Shown piece by piece: positions 55,815 through 64,000 of a stretch of DNA of 64,000 bases. Origin of the DNA: Rhodobacter sp. SY28-1. GTDB lineage: Bacteria > Pseudomonadota > Alphaproteobacteria > Rhodobacterales > Rhodobacteraceae. Each line of letters opens with the position of its first letter. Within the stretch, counting starts at the first letter, position 1. Both the position numbers and the translations under genes were made by a program. Below the pieces are notes generated by a model. That model had not been told where the DNA came from. It searched no databases and worked only from the letters and a program-made list of their open reading frames with translations. The stretch is taken from the NCBI RefSeq assembly GCF_005222785.1, contig NZ_STGH01000002.1, forward strand, positions 248,001-312,000, in the 5' to 3' direction.

Positions 55815-56144
55815 ATGGCACGCTATATCATCACTGGAAGCTATACTGCCGCCGCAATGAAAGGTCTTCTGGCCAAGCCATCGGACAGGGAAGCAGCGAC
55901 TTCGGCGCTTGTCGCAGCGTCGGGCGGAAAGCTGCAGTCCTTCTACATGACCACCGGGGACAATGATTTTCTGATGGTCACTGAAACCGACAATCTGCAG
56001 GACATGCTTGCCGCGCTGATCGTGGCCGGGGCCTCGGGCGCGGTGTCGGGGTTGAAGACCGTGCAGGCCTTCAGCTCAGCCGAATTCACGGCCGCGCAGA
56101 AGCGGGCTGGAGAGATCGCGCAGAAATATTCCGCGCCCGCCTGA
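55815..56144 (+). CDS. GYD-domain protein
   Basis: The 109-residue protein starts MARYIITGSYTAAAMKGLL and has the GYD fold with TTGDNDFLMVTETDNLQDM. The family forms small ferredoxin-like dimers of unknown function. GGGAG precedes the ATG. It lies between trmB and metK on the opposite strand. Confidence 0.85.
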   Translation: MARYIITGSYTAAAMKGLLAKPSDREAATSALVAASGGKLQSFYMTTGDNDFLMVTETDNLQDMLAALIVAGASGAVSGLKTVQAFSSAEFTAAQKRAGEIAQKYSAPA

Positions 56145-56184
56145 AAGACTTGCGCCGCCCGGGTGAGGGCGGCGCAGCTTTGGA

Positions 56185-57351
56185 TCAAACCGCCTTCTTC
56201 AGCGCCTCGACCAGATCGGTGCGTTCCCAGCTGAACCCACCGTCGGCTTCCGGCGCGCGGCCGAAATGGCCGTAGGCGCTGGTGCGGGCATAGATTGCGC
56301 GGTTCAGGTCCAGATGGGTGCGGATGCCACGCGGGGTCAGGTCCATAACTTCGGCCACGGCCTTTTCAATGCGCGACGCTTCGACCTGTCCGGTGCCGTG
56401 GGTGTCGACATAGATCGACAGCGGCTTCGCCACACCGATGGCGTAGCTCACCTGCAGCGTGCAGCGTTCGGCGAGGCCCGCCGCCACGACGTTCTTCGCC
56501 AGATAGCGCGCGGCATAGGCGGCCGAGCGGTCAACCTTGGTCGGGTCCTTGCCGGAAAACGCGCCGCCGCCATGCGGGGCAGCACCGCCATAGGTGTCAA
56601 CGATGATCTTGCGGCCCGTGAGGCCAGCGTCGCCATCCGGCCCGCCGATGACGAAGGTCCCGGTGGGGTTGACGTGCCATTCGGTTTTCCGGGTGATCCA
56701 GCCCTCTGGCAGGACTTCGCGGATATAGGGCTCCACGATCTTGCGGATAACCTTGGAGGTCTGGCGCTTGGAGGTGTGCTGGGTGGACAGCACGATCGAG
56801 GTCACCTCGACAGGCTTGCCGTTGGCATAGCGCAACGTCAGCTGGCTTTTCGCGTCCGGGCCCAGCGTCGGCTCGGCGCCCGATTTCCGCACTTCGGCCA
56901 GACGGCGCAGGATCGCGTGGGCGTACTGGATGGGGGCCGGCATGTATTCCGGCGTCTCCAGCGTGGCATAGCCGAACATTATCCCCTGGTCGCCCGCGCC
57001 ATCCTTGTCGACGCCCTGCGCGATATGGGCGGACTGTTCGTGGATGTAGTTGTGGACCTTGATCTTGTCCCAGTGGAACTTCTTCTGCTCATAGCCGATG
57101 TCGCGGACGCAATCGCGGACGATGCCGTCGATCCGACCCATCATCGCCTTGGTTGCCTCTTTCGAGGACAGGCCGACCTCGCCTCCGACCACGACGCGGT
57201 TGGTGGTGGCAAAGGTCTCGCAGGCGACGCGGGCGTTCGGTTCTTCCTTCAGGAAGGCATCGAGGACGGCATCCGAGATGCGGTCGCAGACCTTGTCGGG
57301 GTGACCCTCGGAAACGGATTCCGAGGTGAAAACGTAGTCTTGGCGGCTCAT
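56185..57351 (-). CDS. metK: S-adenosylmethionine synthetase
   Basis: The 388-residue enzyme makes SAM from methionine and ATP. Landmarks are [31 protein letters not shown] and [19 protein letters not shown]. The ATG at 57351 lies directly behind a SAM/SAH-type riboswitch; the longer frame to 57411 would translate through the riboswitch and is rejected. Confidence 0.97.
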   Translation of the reverse strand: MSRQDYVFTSESVSEGHPDKVCDRISDAVLDAFLKEEPNARVACETFATTNRVVVGGEVGLSSKEATKAMMGRIDGIVRDCVRDIGYEQKKFHWDKIKVHNYIHEQSAHIAQGVDKDGAGDQGIMFGYATLETPEYMPAPIQYAHAILRRLAEVRKSGAEPTLGPDAKSQLTLRYANGKPVEVTSIVLSTQHTSKRQTSKVIRKIVEPYIREVLPEGWITRKTEWHVNPTGTFVIGGPDGDAGLTGRKIIVDTYGGAAPHGGGAFSGKDPTKVDRSAAYAARYLAKNVVAAGLAERCTLQVSYAIGVAKPLSIYVDTHGTGQVEASRIEKAVAEVMDLTPRGIRTHLDLNRAIYARTSAYGHFGRAPEADGGFSWERTDLVEALKKAV

Positions 57352-57357
57352 GGGAAG

Positions 57358-57402
57358 TGCTCCGTTGGGTTCACCCCGCCACGCCAGGAAGCCGTTGTGG
57401 AG
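57358..57402 (-). ncRNA. SAM/SAH riboswitch in the metK leader
   Basis: On the coding strand the metK leader contains CCACAACGGCTTCCTGG, then CGTGG closing the first stem and CGGAGCA near the start codon. ACGGCTTCCTGGCGTGG and the GGAGCA end are the conserved parts of the SAM/SAH aptamer found before metK in Rhodobacterales. GGAG is part of the 3' pseudoknot strand and is also the ribosome binding site, so ligand binding would block translation. Confidence 0.88.
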
Positions 57403-57444
57403 GGGGTTCAAGATGCGCCTGACTAGACGGGCGGGGCCAGCCCG

Positions 57445-58920
57445 TCAATGGGCCGCGATCCGCCGCCGCGCCATTGCGCCAAGGGCGAGGCCCGCCAGCA
57501 ACAACAGGACCGGAAGATCGCCCCAGCGGCTGTAGGGCGTGGGCGGCAGGGCGCCCGGGATCGTGGTGTCGAGGGCGGCCATGCTGCCGAAGGGCAGCTG
57601 GTCCACCAGCCGCCCATGCGCGTCGACGACCGCCGTAACCCCGGTATTCGCCACCCGGATCAGCGGCAGCCCCTGTTCCACCGCGCGCAGACGGGCCTGA
57701 GCGAAATGCTGGAAGGGTCCGGTCAGCGTCCCGAACCAGGCGTCGTTGGTGATCTGCAGCATCCAGTCGGCCCGTTCGGGGGCCGCATTCACGTCGCCCG
57801 GAAAGATCGCCTCGTAGCAGATCAGCGGCAGCACCTTGCCAAAGCGGCCGAGGTCCAGAACCTGCGGTCCCGGCCCGGCCGAATAGGTGTTGCCCGCCTG
57901 CGCCGCAAAGGCCCGCAGGCCGAACCATCGGTAGGCCAGGTCGCCGAAGGGGATGTATTCGCCGAACGGCACCAGATGCGCCTTGTCATAGCGCGCGGTC
58001 TCCTCGCCCTCGCCCTCCAGCACGCGAAGCGAGTTGTAGAACCGCTCGCCCTCCTCACGCTGGATGCCCAGGGCGACGGGCTTCCCCTCCGAGGCCGCAA
58101 CAACCATCCCGGCCACTTCCGGGGCATACTCCAGCATGTAGGGTACGGCGGTTTCCGGCCAGATCGTCAGATCCGCCGGGGTGTCCTTGGCGGTGAGCGC
58201 CAGCAGCCGGTCCAGAAACTCCCGCGCCCGGGCGGCCTCCCATTTCGCCGACTGTTCGGCGTTGGGCTGCACCAGGCGGAGGGTCAGCGCGCCCGGTTCG
58301 GGCAAGGGTTGCGCCAGCCGCCAGAGGCCGAAGCCCAGCGCGGCGGCAAGGAAGGCAAGCGACCCCGCCGCCCCTGTCCAGCGCCAGAGAACCGGCAAGG
58401 CGGCGGCCAGCAGCGTCACTAACGTCAACAGCGAGGCCCCGCCCAGGGCGGCCAGCTGGTCCAGCGGCGTGCCGATCCAGACATGGCCCAGCATGGCCCA
58501 GGGAAAGCCGGTGAAGATCACCCCGCGCAAGGCCTCAAGCGCCGTGAGGGACGCCACAAAGCCCAACACCGGGTTGGCAAACAACCGCGCGGCAACCGCC
58601 GCCCCGGCCCAGAAGAGGCCAAGGCCGAAGGACAGTAGCAGCACCGCAAAGGGCGCCATCCAGCCGTGGCGGGCGATATCGATCAGGAAAGGCTCGACGA
58701 TCCAGTTCAGCGCCAGGCCGAAATGCCCGGCACCGGCAAAGAGGCCGACGAGAAACGCCCCCCGTCCATCGGTCACCGGGCGCAAAAGCCAGATCAGTCC
58801 GGCCAGCGCCAGAAGCGTCGCCCACCAGAACCCGAGCGGCGCCTGTCCCAGGGCCGCAAGCGCGCCCAGGGCGAAGGCCAGCGCAAGGCGGCGCCTTCCG
58901 GCCAGCCAGGCGTCAGTCAC
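57445..58920 (-). CDS. lnt: Apolipoprotein N-acyltransferase
   Basis: The 491-residue inner-membrane enzyme adds the third acyl chain to lipoproteins. About six N-terminal helices and one C-terminal helix flank a nitrilase domain with the catalytic Glu in TIWPETAVPYML, Lys in YDKAHLVPFGEYIPFG and Cys in LICYEAIFPG. It starts four bases after the corC stop in the phoH-ybeY-corC-lnt row. Confidence 0.96.
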   Translation of the reverse strand: MTDAWLAGRRRLALAFALGALAALGQAPLGFWWATLLALAGLIWLLRPVTDGRGAFLVGLFAGAGHFGLALNWIVEPFLIDIARHGWMAPFAVLLLSFGLGLFWAGAAVAARLFANPVLGFVASLTALEALRGVIFTGFPWAMLGHVWIGTPLDQLAALGGASLLTLVTLLAAALPVLWRWTGAAGSLAFLAAALGFGLWRLAQPLPEPGALTLRLVQPNAEQSAKWEAARAREFLDRLLALTAKDTPADLTIWPETAVPYMLEYAPEVAGMVVAASEGKPVALGIQREEGERFYNSLRVLEGEGEETARYDKAHLVPFGEYIPFGDLAYRWFGLRAFAAQAGNTYSAGPGPQVLDLGRFGKVLPLICYEAIFPGDVNAAPERADWMLQITNDAWFGTLTGPFQHFAQARLRAVEQGLPLIRVANTGVTAVVDAHGRLVDQLPFGSMAALDTTIPGALPPTPYSRWGDLPVLLLLAGLALGAMARRRIAAH

Positions 58921-58923
58921 CCG

Positions 58924-59817
58924 TCACTCCGCGGCTGTCGCAGGCATCCGCACCCGCAGACGCTTGATGCGGCGCGGATCGGCATCGACGATCTCGAACT
59001 GGACGCCGCTTTCATGCTCGATCACCTCGCCCCGCGCGGGCACGCGGCCGGAGCGCAGGAACACCAGCCCCCCCAGCGTGTCGATCTCCTCGTCGTCCTC
59101 GCCCGTCCGCAGGGCCAGGCCAAGCGCCCCTTCGATCTCTTCCAGAGGCGCCGTGGACTGCGCCAGAATCACGCCGGGCTTTTCTTCCTTCCACAGCGCG
59201 CCTTCGTCCTCGTCATGCTCGTCCTCGATCTCGCCGATCACCGTCTCGATCAGGTCCTCGATCGTTACCAGCCCGTCGACCCCGCCGTATTCGTCGATGA
59301 CCAGCGCCATGTGGACGCGGTCCTTCTGCATCTTCTGCAACAGGACCCCGGTCGGCATCGACGGTGGAGCATAAAGGATCGGGCGCAGCAGCCGCTTGAG
59401 GCTGAACCGCCCCGAGGCGCCAAAGCCGTGCTGCAGGGCCAGGTCCTTCAACAGGACGAGTCCCTGAGGGTGGTCCAGCGTGCCCTTGTAGACCGGCAAC
59501 CGGCTGAAGCCATGTTCGCGGAAGGCCTCGACCAGCTCGTCCTTGCCGATGTCCAGGGGCACGGCCACGATCTCGGCCTTCGGGATTGCCACGTCGTCGA
59601 CCCGCATGCGGCGAAGCGCGTGGAGGCCCTGCGACATGGCCGTCACACCGGGCGCGGCCTCGGGGGCTGCTGGTTCGGCAGAAGGGCTGAAGGCGGAAAA
59701 AAGTCGACCCAGAAAGCCGCGCTGGCCTTGGTCTGAGGCGGGATCATCGGTCTCGGTCAGCGCGCCCTGCGCTGCGGGAGACCCGTCGGTGCTACTGCCC
59801 ATCGGTCCTTTGTCCAA
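58924..59817 (-). CDS. CorC/HlyC-family CBS-domain protein
   Basis: The 297-residue protein has two CBS domains (about residues 65-190; RLPVYKGTLDHPQGLVLLKDL and MALVIDEYGGVDGLVTIEDL) and the C-terminal transporter-associated domain (GVILAQSTAPLEEIEGAL onward). It lacks membrane helices, as in CorC. The role may be in cation efflux. It lies between ybeY and lnt. Confidence 0.92.
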   Translation of the reverse strand: MDKGPMGSSTDGSPAAQGALTETDDPASDQGQRGFLGRLFSAFSPSAEPAAPEAAPGVTAMSQGLHALRRMRVDDVAIPKAEIVAVPLDIGKDELVEAFREHGFSRLPVYKGTLDHPQGLVLLKDLALQHGFGASGRFSLKRLLRPILYAPPSMPTGVLLQKMQKDRVHMALVIDEYGGVDGLVTIEDLIETVIGEIEDEHDEDEGALWKEEKPGVILAQSTAPLEEIEGALGLALRTGEDDEEIDTLGGLVFLRSGRVPARGEVIEHESGVQFEIVDADPRRIKRLRVRMPATAAE

Positions 59818-59844
59818 ATGACACCTGTCCTGCGGGTGCGACGC

Positions 59845-60345
59845 TCAATATGGGTCAGAAACCCCAAGCGTTGCAAGTATCCGCACTTCCAGCGCCTCCA
59901 TCAACGCCGCATCTTCGTCCTCGACATGGTCGTAGCCCAGAAGATGCAGCACGCCGTGCACCAGAAGATGGGTCACATGGTCCCCCATCGGCTTGCCCTG
60001 CTCCTCGGCCTCGCGGGCGCAGGTCTCCCAGGCGATGGCGATGTCCCCCAGCGACTCAGGGTCCTCGGGATCGCCCGGTTCGGGCAAGTCCGGCGCATCG
60101 CCCACTAACTCAGCCCCTCGCTCCTCCGACGGCCAGCTCAGGACGTTGGTCGGCTGCGGTTTACCACGGAAATCGGCGTTCAAGGCCGCGATCCGGGCAT
60201 CGTCACAGCCCATGACAGAGACCGAGAAGCCCTCCGCCGCAAGATCGACCCCGGCCAGCGCGGCGGTTGCCGCGCGCTCGGCGAGGGACGATAGCCCGAA
60301 CGCCTCCCACCGCGCATCCTCGATCACTGTGTCAACCAGATCCAT
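59845..60345 (-). CDS. ybeY: Endoribonuclease YbeY
   Basis: The 166-residue metalloenzyme matures 16S rRNA 3' ends and takes part in ribosome quality control. The zinc motif HLLVHGVLHLLGYDH near residue 130 and LNADFRGKPQPTNVLSWP near 60 are diagnostic. It stands between phoH and corC, the usual order. Confidence 0.95.
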   Translation of the reverse strand: MDLVDTVIEDARWEAFGLSSLAERAATAALAGVDLAAEGFSVSVMGCDDARIAALNADFRGKPQPTNVLSWPSEERGAELVGDAPDLPEPGDPEDPESLGDIAIAWETCAREAEEQGKPMGDHVTHLLVHGVLHLLGYDHVEDEDAALMEALEVRILATLGVSDPY

Positions 60346-60406
60346 GCCAGCGCCCTAGCGTGAAGACGCCCGCTCGTCAAATTGAGCGCTGACGCGCGAA
60401 GACCTT

Positions 60407-60564
60407 TTGTCTCGTCGTCGGCCTTCGCCTCCTCCTCGGGTTGCCTCCGGCGGGAGTATTTCGGACATGGGCAAATGCCATTTGCTCACGTCATCAAGTA
60501 CTCTCGGGGGTTTGGGGGTGAACCCCCATCACCGAGGAGGAGGCGAAGGCCGACGACGAGACAA
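60407..60564. repeat. Long perfect inverted repeat (33-base arms)
   Basis: The arms at 60407-60439 and 60532-60564 are perfect complements, beginning TTGTCTCGTCG and ending CTCCTCGG on the left. The 92-base interior holds smaller palindromes (GCAAATG-C-CATTTGC; GGGGGTT with AACCCCC) and the segment GCCTCCGGCGGGAGTATTT, which I recall as frequent after Rhodobacteraceae genes. It sits in the 257-base gap between phoH and ybeY, both read leftward. Confidence 0.85.
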
Positions 60565-60602
60565 GAAACTCGCGCGCCAGCGCTCCTTTTGAAAGTCGCC
60601 CC

Positions 60603-61619
60603 TCACCCCTGGGCTTCGTCGGCCTCGTAGGCCTCGATGATCCGGCCGACCAGCGGGTGACGCACCACGTCCTTCGAGGTGAAGTAGTTGAAGCTGACCC
60701 CGCGAACGCCCTTGAGGATCCGCTCCGCCTCGGCCAGCCCCGAGGCCGTGCCGCGCGGCAGGTCGACCTGGGTGCGGTCGCCGGTAATCACCATCCGGCT
60801 GCCTTCGCCAAGGCGGGTCAGGAACATCTTCATCTGCATCGAGGTGGCGTTCTGCGCCTCGTCCAGGACGATGAAGGCGTTCGACAGCGTCCGGCCACGC
60901 ATGAAGGCCAGGGGCGCGATCTCGATCCGCTTTTCCTGCATCAGCTTTTCCACCTGCTTTGCGGGCAGGAAGTCGTTCAGCGCGTCATAAAGCGGCTGCA
61001 TGTAGGGGTCGACCTTTTCCTTGGCATCCCCCGGCAGAAAGCCCAGCCGCTCGCCCGCTTCCACCGCCGGGCGCGACAGGATGATCTTCTCTACTGCGCC
61101 CGAGATGAACATGGTCACCCCGACGGCGACCGCGAGATAGGTCTTGCCTGTCCCCGCCGGCCCGATGCCGAAGCCAAGCTCGTGCTGGAACAGGTTCGCG
61201 ACATAGGCCTTCTGCGCCTCGGTCCGGGGTTCGATCGGCTTCTTCCGGGTTCGCAACTCCATGCCGGTCGAAAAGAGCTCGATCTGTTCCGCGCTCTCCG
61301 CGTCGGCAGGGCGACCCATCCGCATGGCACCGTCGATGTCACCCGCCGCCACGCTGCGTCCCGCTTCCAGACGCGCATAAAGCGAGCGAAGGACTGCCGC
61401 CGCCTGTTCCCGCGCCCCCTTGTCGCCCACCACCGCCAGCCGGTTGCCGCGCCGCAGGATGTGGACCCCCATCTGGTGCTCGATCTGCGCGAGGTTGCGG
61501 TCGAATTCGCCGCAAAGGTCGATCAGCAATCGGTTGTCAGGGAATTCGAGGACAGTTTCCACGATATCCTCGGCGGACGGGGGGGTCAGCGCGCTGATGC
61601 CCAACGGGGTCTCCTTCAT
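60603..61619 (-). CDS. PhoH-family ATPase
   Basis: The 338-residue protein has a KH-like N-terminal region and an ATPase core with Walker A GPAGTGKTYLA near residue 145 and Walker B AFIVLDEAQN. PhoH-like proteins are linked to RNA metabolism together with YbeY. The ATG at 61619 gives the usual N-terminus; the frame to 61739 is non-coding. Confidence 0.93.
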   Translation of the reverse strand: MKETPLGISALTPPSAEDIVETVLEFPDNRLLIDLCGEFDRNLAQIEHQMGVHILRRGNRLAVVGDKGAREQAAAVLRSLYARLEAGRSVAAGDIDGAMRMGRPADAESAEQIELFSTGMELRTRKKPIEPRTEAQKAYVANLFQHELGFGIGPAGTGKTYLAVAVGVTMFISGAVEKIILSRPAVEAGERLGFLPGDAKEKVDPYMQPLYDALNDFLPAKQVEKLMQEKRIEIAPLAFMRGRTLSNAFIVLDEAQNATSMQMKMFLTRLGEGSRMVITGDRTQVDLPRGTASGLAEAERILKGVRGVSFNYFTSKDVVRHPLVGRIIEAYEADEAQG

Positions 61620-61743
61620 GTGGGGCCACAAGGAAAGTCTGCTACCGGACACGGCATCTGGCAAGTGAAACTCGATGCCGACACAAACTGTTGTGGGAAA
61701 ACATGCCGAATTCATGACAACGGTTCCCTTGCGGCCCAAGAAA

Positions 61744-61768
61744 AAGGCCCCGGCAGTGCCGGGGCCTT
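61744..61768 (-). terminator. Rho-independent terminator of the lipoprotein/OmpA unit
   Basis: On the minus strand AAGGCCCCGGCA pairs with TGCCGGGGCCTT, followed by TTTTTC. It lies 25 bases after the stop of the leftward lipoprotein gene. Confidence 0.9.
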
Positions 61769-61792
61769 GTGAAACGGTCTCTTTGCGGCCGG

Positions 61793-62209
61793 TTACTGGC
61801 GGATATGGCCGCTGGCCGGACCCGACACACGGTCGGGGATGCCCGCATCGCTTGTCTCGTAGACGCCGATCACGGTGCCCGGCGGATACTTGCCGTCGCA
61901 GATCGGCAGGCCGGTCTTCGGGTCGAAGCGCGGGCTGGAATAGCCCTCGACGCCGTCGTCGATGATCCAGACCTGACAGCCGTCCGGGTCATAGGCAATC
62001 GCCGCCTCGCCGTCCTTCAGCGCCACCGCATCGCGGCCGTAGTCTTCCGCCGTGGCGATCACCGAATCCGGCCCCGAGTAGGGCTGGGTCCCTTCGACCC
62101 CTTCGAAGAACCCGCCGCAGCCCGACAGCAGAGTCCCCAGACCAAGCACAAGGCCCGCCCGTGTCACCGCGCCGAAACGCACCAATTCCAGCTTTCCTGC
62201 AAGCGTCAT
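61793..62209 (-). CDS. Lipoprotein with a short DGCQ-W-PKTG motif
   Basis: The 138-residue precursor has a lipoprotein signal ending LGTLLSGC (Cys31). Residues 76-104 contain DGCQVWIIDDGVEGY and SPRFDPKTGLPIC. The same pattern occurs in the OmpA-like protein encoded six bases upstream, so the two arose from a shared module. The function is unknown; a periplasmic or outer-membrane location is expected. Confidence 0.75.
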   Translation of the reverse strand: MTLAGKLELVRFGAVTRAGLVLGLGTLLSGCGGFFEGVEGTQPYSGPDSVIATAEDYGRDAVALKDGEAAIAYDPDGCQVWIIDDGVEGYSSPRFDPKTGLPICDGKYPPGTVIGVYETSDAGIPDRVSGPASGHIRQ

Positions 62210-62214
62210 GATCT

Positions 62215-62778
62215 TCAGCCCTTCTTGCAGAGAATTTCGACACGGCGGTTCTTTGCCATGCCCTTGGCCGTCGCGTTGGACGCGGCTGGCTGGCTTTCAC
62301 CATAGCCCGTCACGCTGTCAACCACGGCGCCCACCGACTGCGCCACGGCGGCCACCGAAGCTGCCCGCGCCTCGGAGAGGCCCTGGTTGTATTCGTCCGA
62401 CCCGCGGCTGTCGGTATGTCCGCCGATCGAGTACGAAAAGGCACCGGTCTGGCGGAAATAGGTCTCAAGCTTCGACCGCCCTGCCGCCGTCAGCGTGGCG
62501 CTGGCCGTGGCGAAATAGGCATCCGTGCTTTCGGTCAGGCAGCTGACCTGCTTCAGGCACACCGGCTTGCCGGTCTTGGGGTCGCGCCGGGGCACCATGT
62601 AGCCTTCGGTCCCGCCATCGGCCCACCAGTGCTGGCAGCCATCCCGGTCGATCCAGACGCCCCATTCGATCTTGCCAGTCACGGCCTCGTCCTGAGCCAT
62701 GGCCATGGGTGCGGACATCAGGCACAGGCCCGCGACCGCAACCGAAAGCGCCTGCCGAAGCATGCTTTCCCGTTTCAT
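62215..62778 (-). CDS. OmpA-like outer-membrane protein
   Basis: The 187-residue precursor has a signal peptide (LSVAVAGLCLMSAPMAMAQ), a short Cys motif DRDGCQHWWADGGTEGY with PRRDPKTGKPVC at residues 46-74, and an OmpA C-terminal domain (SIGGHTDSRGSDEYNQGLSE) that binds peptidoglycan. GAGGAG lies about ten bases before the ATG at 62778. It forms a pair with the lipoprotein gene. Confidence 0.85.
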   Translation of the reverse strand: MKRESMLRQALSVAVAGLCLMSAPMAMAQDEAVTGKIEWGVWIDRDGCQHWWADGGTEGYMVPRRDPKTGKPVCLKQVSCLTESTDAYFATASATLTAAGRSKLETYFRQTGAFSYSIGGHTDSRGSDEYNQGLSEARAASVAAVAQSVGAVVDSVTGYGESQPAASNATAKGMAKNRRVEILCKKG

Positions 62779-62947
62779 AACTGCCCCACTCCTCGTAACT
62801 GACCCGGCCGAGTCATTTTGCGCGTTCCGGGCGATATTGCCGCCTAAACCTGTCATAGAGAAGGAAATCGTCGGGCAGAACCGGAAAATCGCCGTCCAAT
62901 GGCTCTGAACTGCGGCTTTATTGCCATCGCAGTTGCGTCCGATAAGG

Positions 62948-64000
62948 TCAAGCACTGCGGGAAATCAGGTCTGCCGCCAATGAGTTGGTCGACGAAGCTG
63001 AAACGCGGGCGCGAACCATTTCACCGATTCGGCCGACAGGGTCCGCGATATGCACAGCGTGCAGATGGCCGGACTTTCCCACCATCTGACCGGGCAAGCG
63101 GCCGGGTTTTTCGTACAGGACCTCGACCTCGCGGCCGACCATGGCCTTCTGCGCCGACTGTTGCTGCGCAGTGACCAATGCCTGCAACTCCTGCAGCCGC
63201 GCATCGGCGACCTCTGCGGCCACCGGCGGCTTTTCGGCGGCCGGGGTGCCGGGACGAGCAGAATACTTGAAGCTGAACGCGGCCCCGAAGCCCACCGCGC
63301 GGATCAGGTCCATTGTCGCCTGGAAGTCCGCATCCGTCTCGCCGGGGAAGCCCACGATGAAATCCGAGGACAACAGGATATCGGGCCGCGCCGCCCGGAT
63401 CCTCTCGACCAGCCGCAGATAGGCGTCCGCCGTGTGCTTGCGGTTCATCGCCTTCAGGATCCGGTCCGAGCCCGACTGCACCGGCAGATGCAGGTAGGGC
63501 ATCAGCTCGGGCAAATCACCATGCGCGGCGATCAGGTCGTCGTCCATGTCGTTGGGGTGGCTGGTGGTGTAGCGCAGCCGCTCCAGCCCCTCGATCCCCG
63601 CCAGGGCACGCAGAAGCCGCGCCAGACCCCAGACGCCCTCCGGCCCCGCGCCGTGATAAGCGTTGACGTTCTGGCCCAGCAGCGTGATCTCGCGCACCCC
63701 TTGCGGCACCAGCCCACGCGCTTCGTCCATCAGGCGCGCGACCGGACGGCTGACCTCGGCGCCACGGGTGTAGGGCACCACGCAGAAGGCGCAGAACTTG
63801 TCGCAACCTTCCTGCACCGTCAGGAACGCCGTCGGGCCGCGCAGGGACTTGCGTTCGGGCAGAAGCGAAAACTTGTCTTCGACCGGGAAATCCGTGTCCA
63901 CGACGCGCCCTTCGGCCTCGACCATCTCGGGCAGCCGGTGGTAGGCCTGTGGGCCGACAACCAGATCTACGACCGGTGACCGGCGCAGGATCTCCTCGCC
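62948..64000 (-). CDS. miaB: tRNA-2-methylthio-N6-dimethylallyladenosine synthase MiaB (5' end outside window)
   Basis: The open frame enters from the window edge and covers 350 residues. It has the radical-SAM motif [30 protein letters not shown] and [12 protein letters not shown], all MiaB landmarks, and a C-terminal TRAM domain ([16 protein letters not shown]). MiaB adds the methylthio group to position 37 of tRNAs that read UNN codons. The N-terminal cluster domain is missing from the window. Confidence 0.95.
   Translation of the reverse strand, partial: GEEILRRSPVVDLVVGPQAYHRLPEMVEAEGRVVDTDFPVEDKFSLLPERKSLRGPTAFLTVQEGCDKFCAFCVVPYTRGAEVSRPVARLMDEARGLVPQGVREITLLGQNVNAYHGAGPEGVWGLARLLRALAGIEGLERLRYTTSHPNDMDDDLIAAHGDLPELMPYLHLPVQSGSDRILKAMNRKHTADAYLRLVERIRAARPDILLSSDFIVGFPGETDADFQATMDLIRAVGFGAAFSFKYSARPGTPAAEKPPVAAEVADARLQELQALVTAQQQSAQKAMVGREVEVLYEKPGRLPGQMVGKSGHLHAVHIADPVGRIGEMVRARVSASSTNSLAADLISRSA

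Overview
The window is high-GC DNA whose gene content and order point to an alphaproteobacterium of the Rhodobacteraceae (Rhodobacter/Paracoccus/Gemmobacter-like). The pointers are a narKGHJI operon with a double NarK and a divergent NarR-type regulator, NnrS/NnrU/NsrR genes, a SAM/SAH-type riboswitch in front of metK, and the phoH-ybeY-corC-lnt order. This placement is by recognition, not by database search.

1-16.9 kb holds anaerobic nitrogen-oxide respiration and its defences. Read leftward are narK, narG, narH, narJ, narI, a parvulin isomerase, a hemerythrin-like protein, a beta carbonic anhydrase and the start of moeA. A divergent Crp/FNR regulator faces narK across two FNR-type boxes. 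A second leftward set (truncated haemoglobin, hemerythrin, 5-formyl-THF cyclo-ligase, nnrS, nnrU) diverges from nsrR across a perfect inverted repeat; nnrU is frameshifted at a run of 12 C. 17.2-21.2 kb is a TetR-controlled tripartite ABC exporter.

21.2-24.4 kb is a small integrated element: P4-type integrase, AlpA-like protein and an HUH-like replication protein, all leftward. 24.4-28.9 kb holds the most unusual cluster: an unrecognised protein, two adjacent dynamin-like GTPases and a roadblock/LC7 protein. Each GTPase gene is open apart from a single in-frame TAG, and the first also has a probable one-base deletion near its start.

29-41.3 kb is a glycoside-uptake locus: two AraC regulators, a complete Opp-type ABC importer, two GH4 glycosidases with different specificity signatures (CHSV and CHGV) and a flavin-dependent halogenase-like protein coupled to the first GH4 gene. 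41.3-47.8 kb holds dacB, a MarR-GNAT protein, nadD, a secreted protein, ettA and a lipoprotein hydrolase. 47.9-49.5 kb is a repeat-rich, lower-GC islet with four REP-like GTAG palindromes around a frameshifted abortive-infection-like gene.

49.6-64 kb is mostly housekeeping: an alpha/beta hydrolase, aspA, a LysR regulator, a 25-residue membrane peptide, aroA, trmB, a GYD protein, metK with its riboswitch, lnt, corC, ybeY, phoH, a lipoprotein and an OmpA-like protein sharing a short Cys motif, and the 3' part of miaB. No rRNA, tRNA or CRISPR array was seen.
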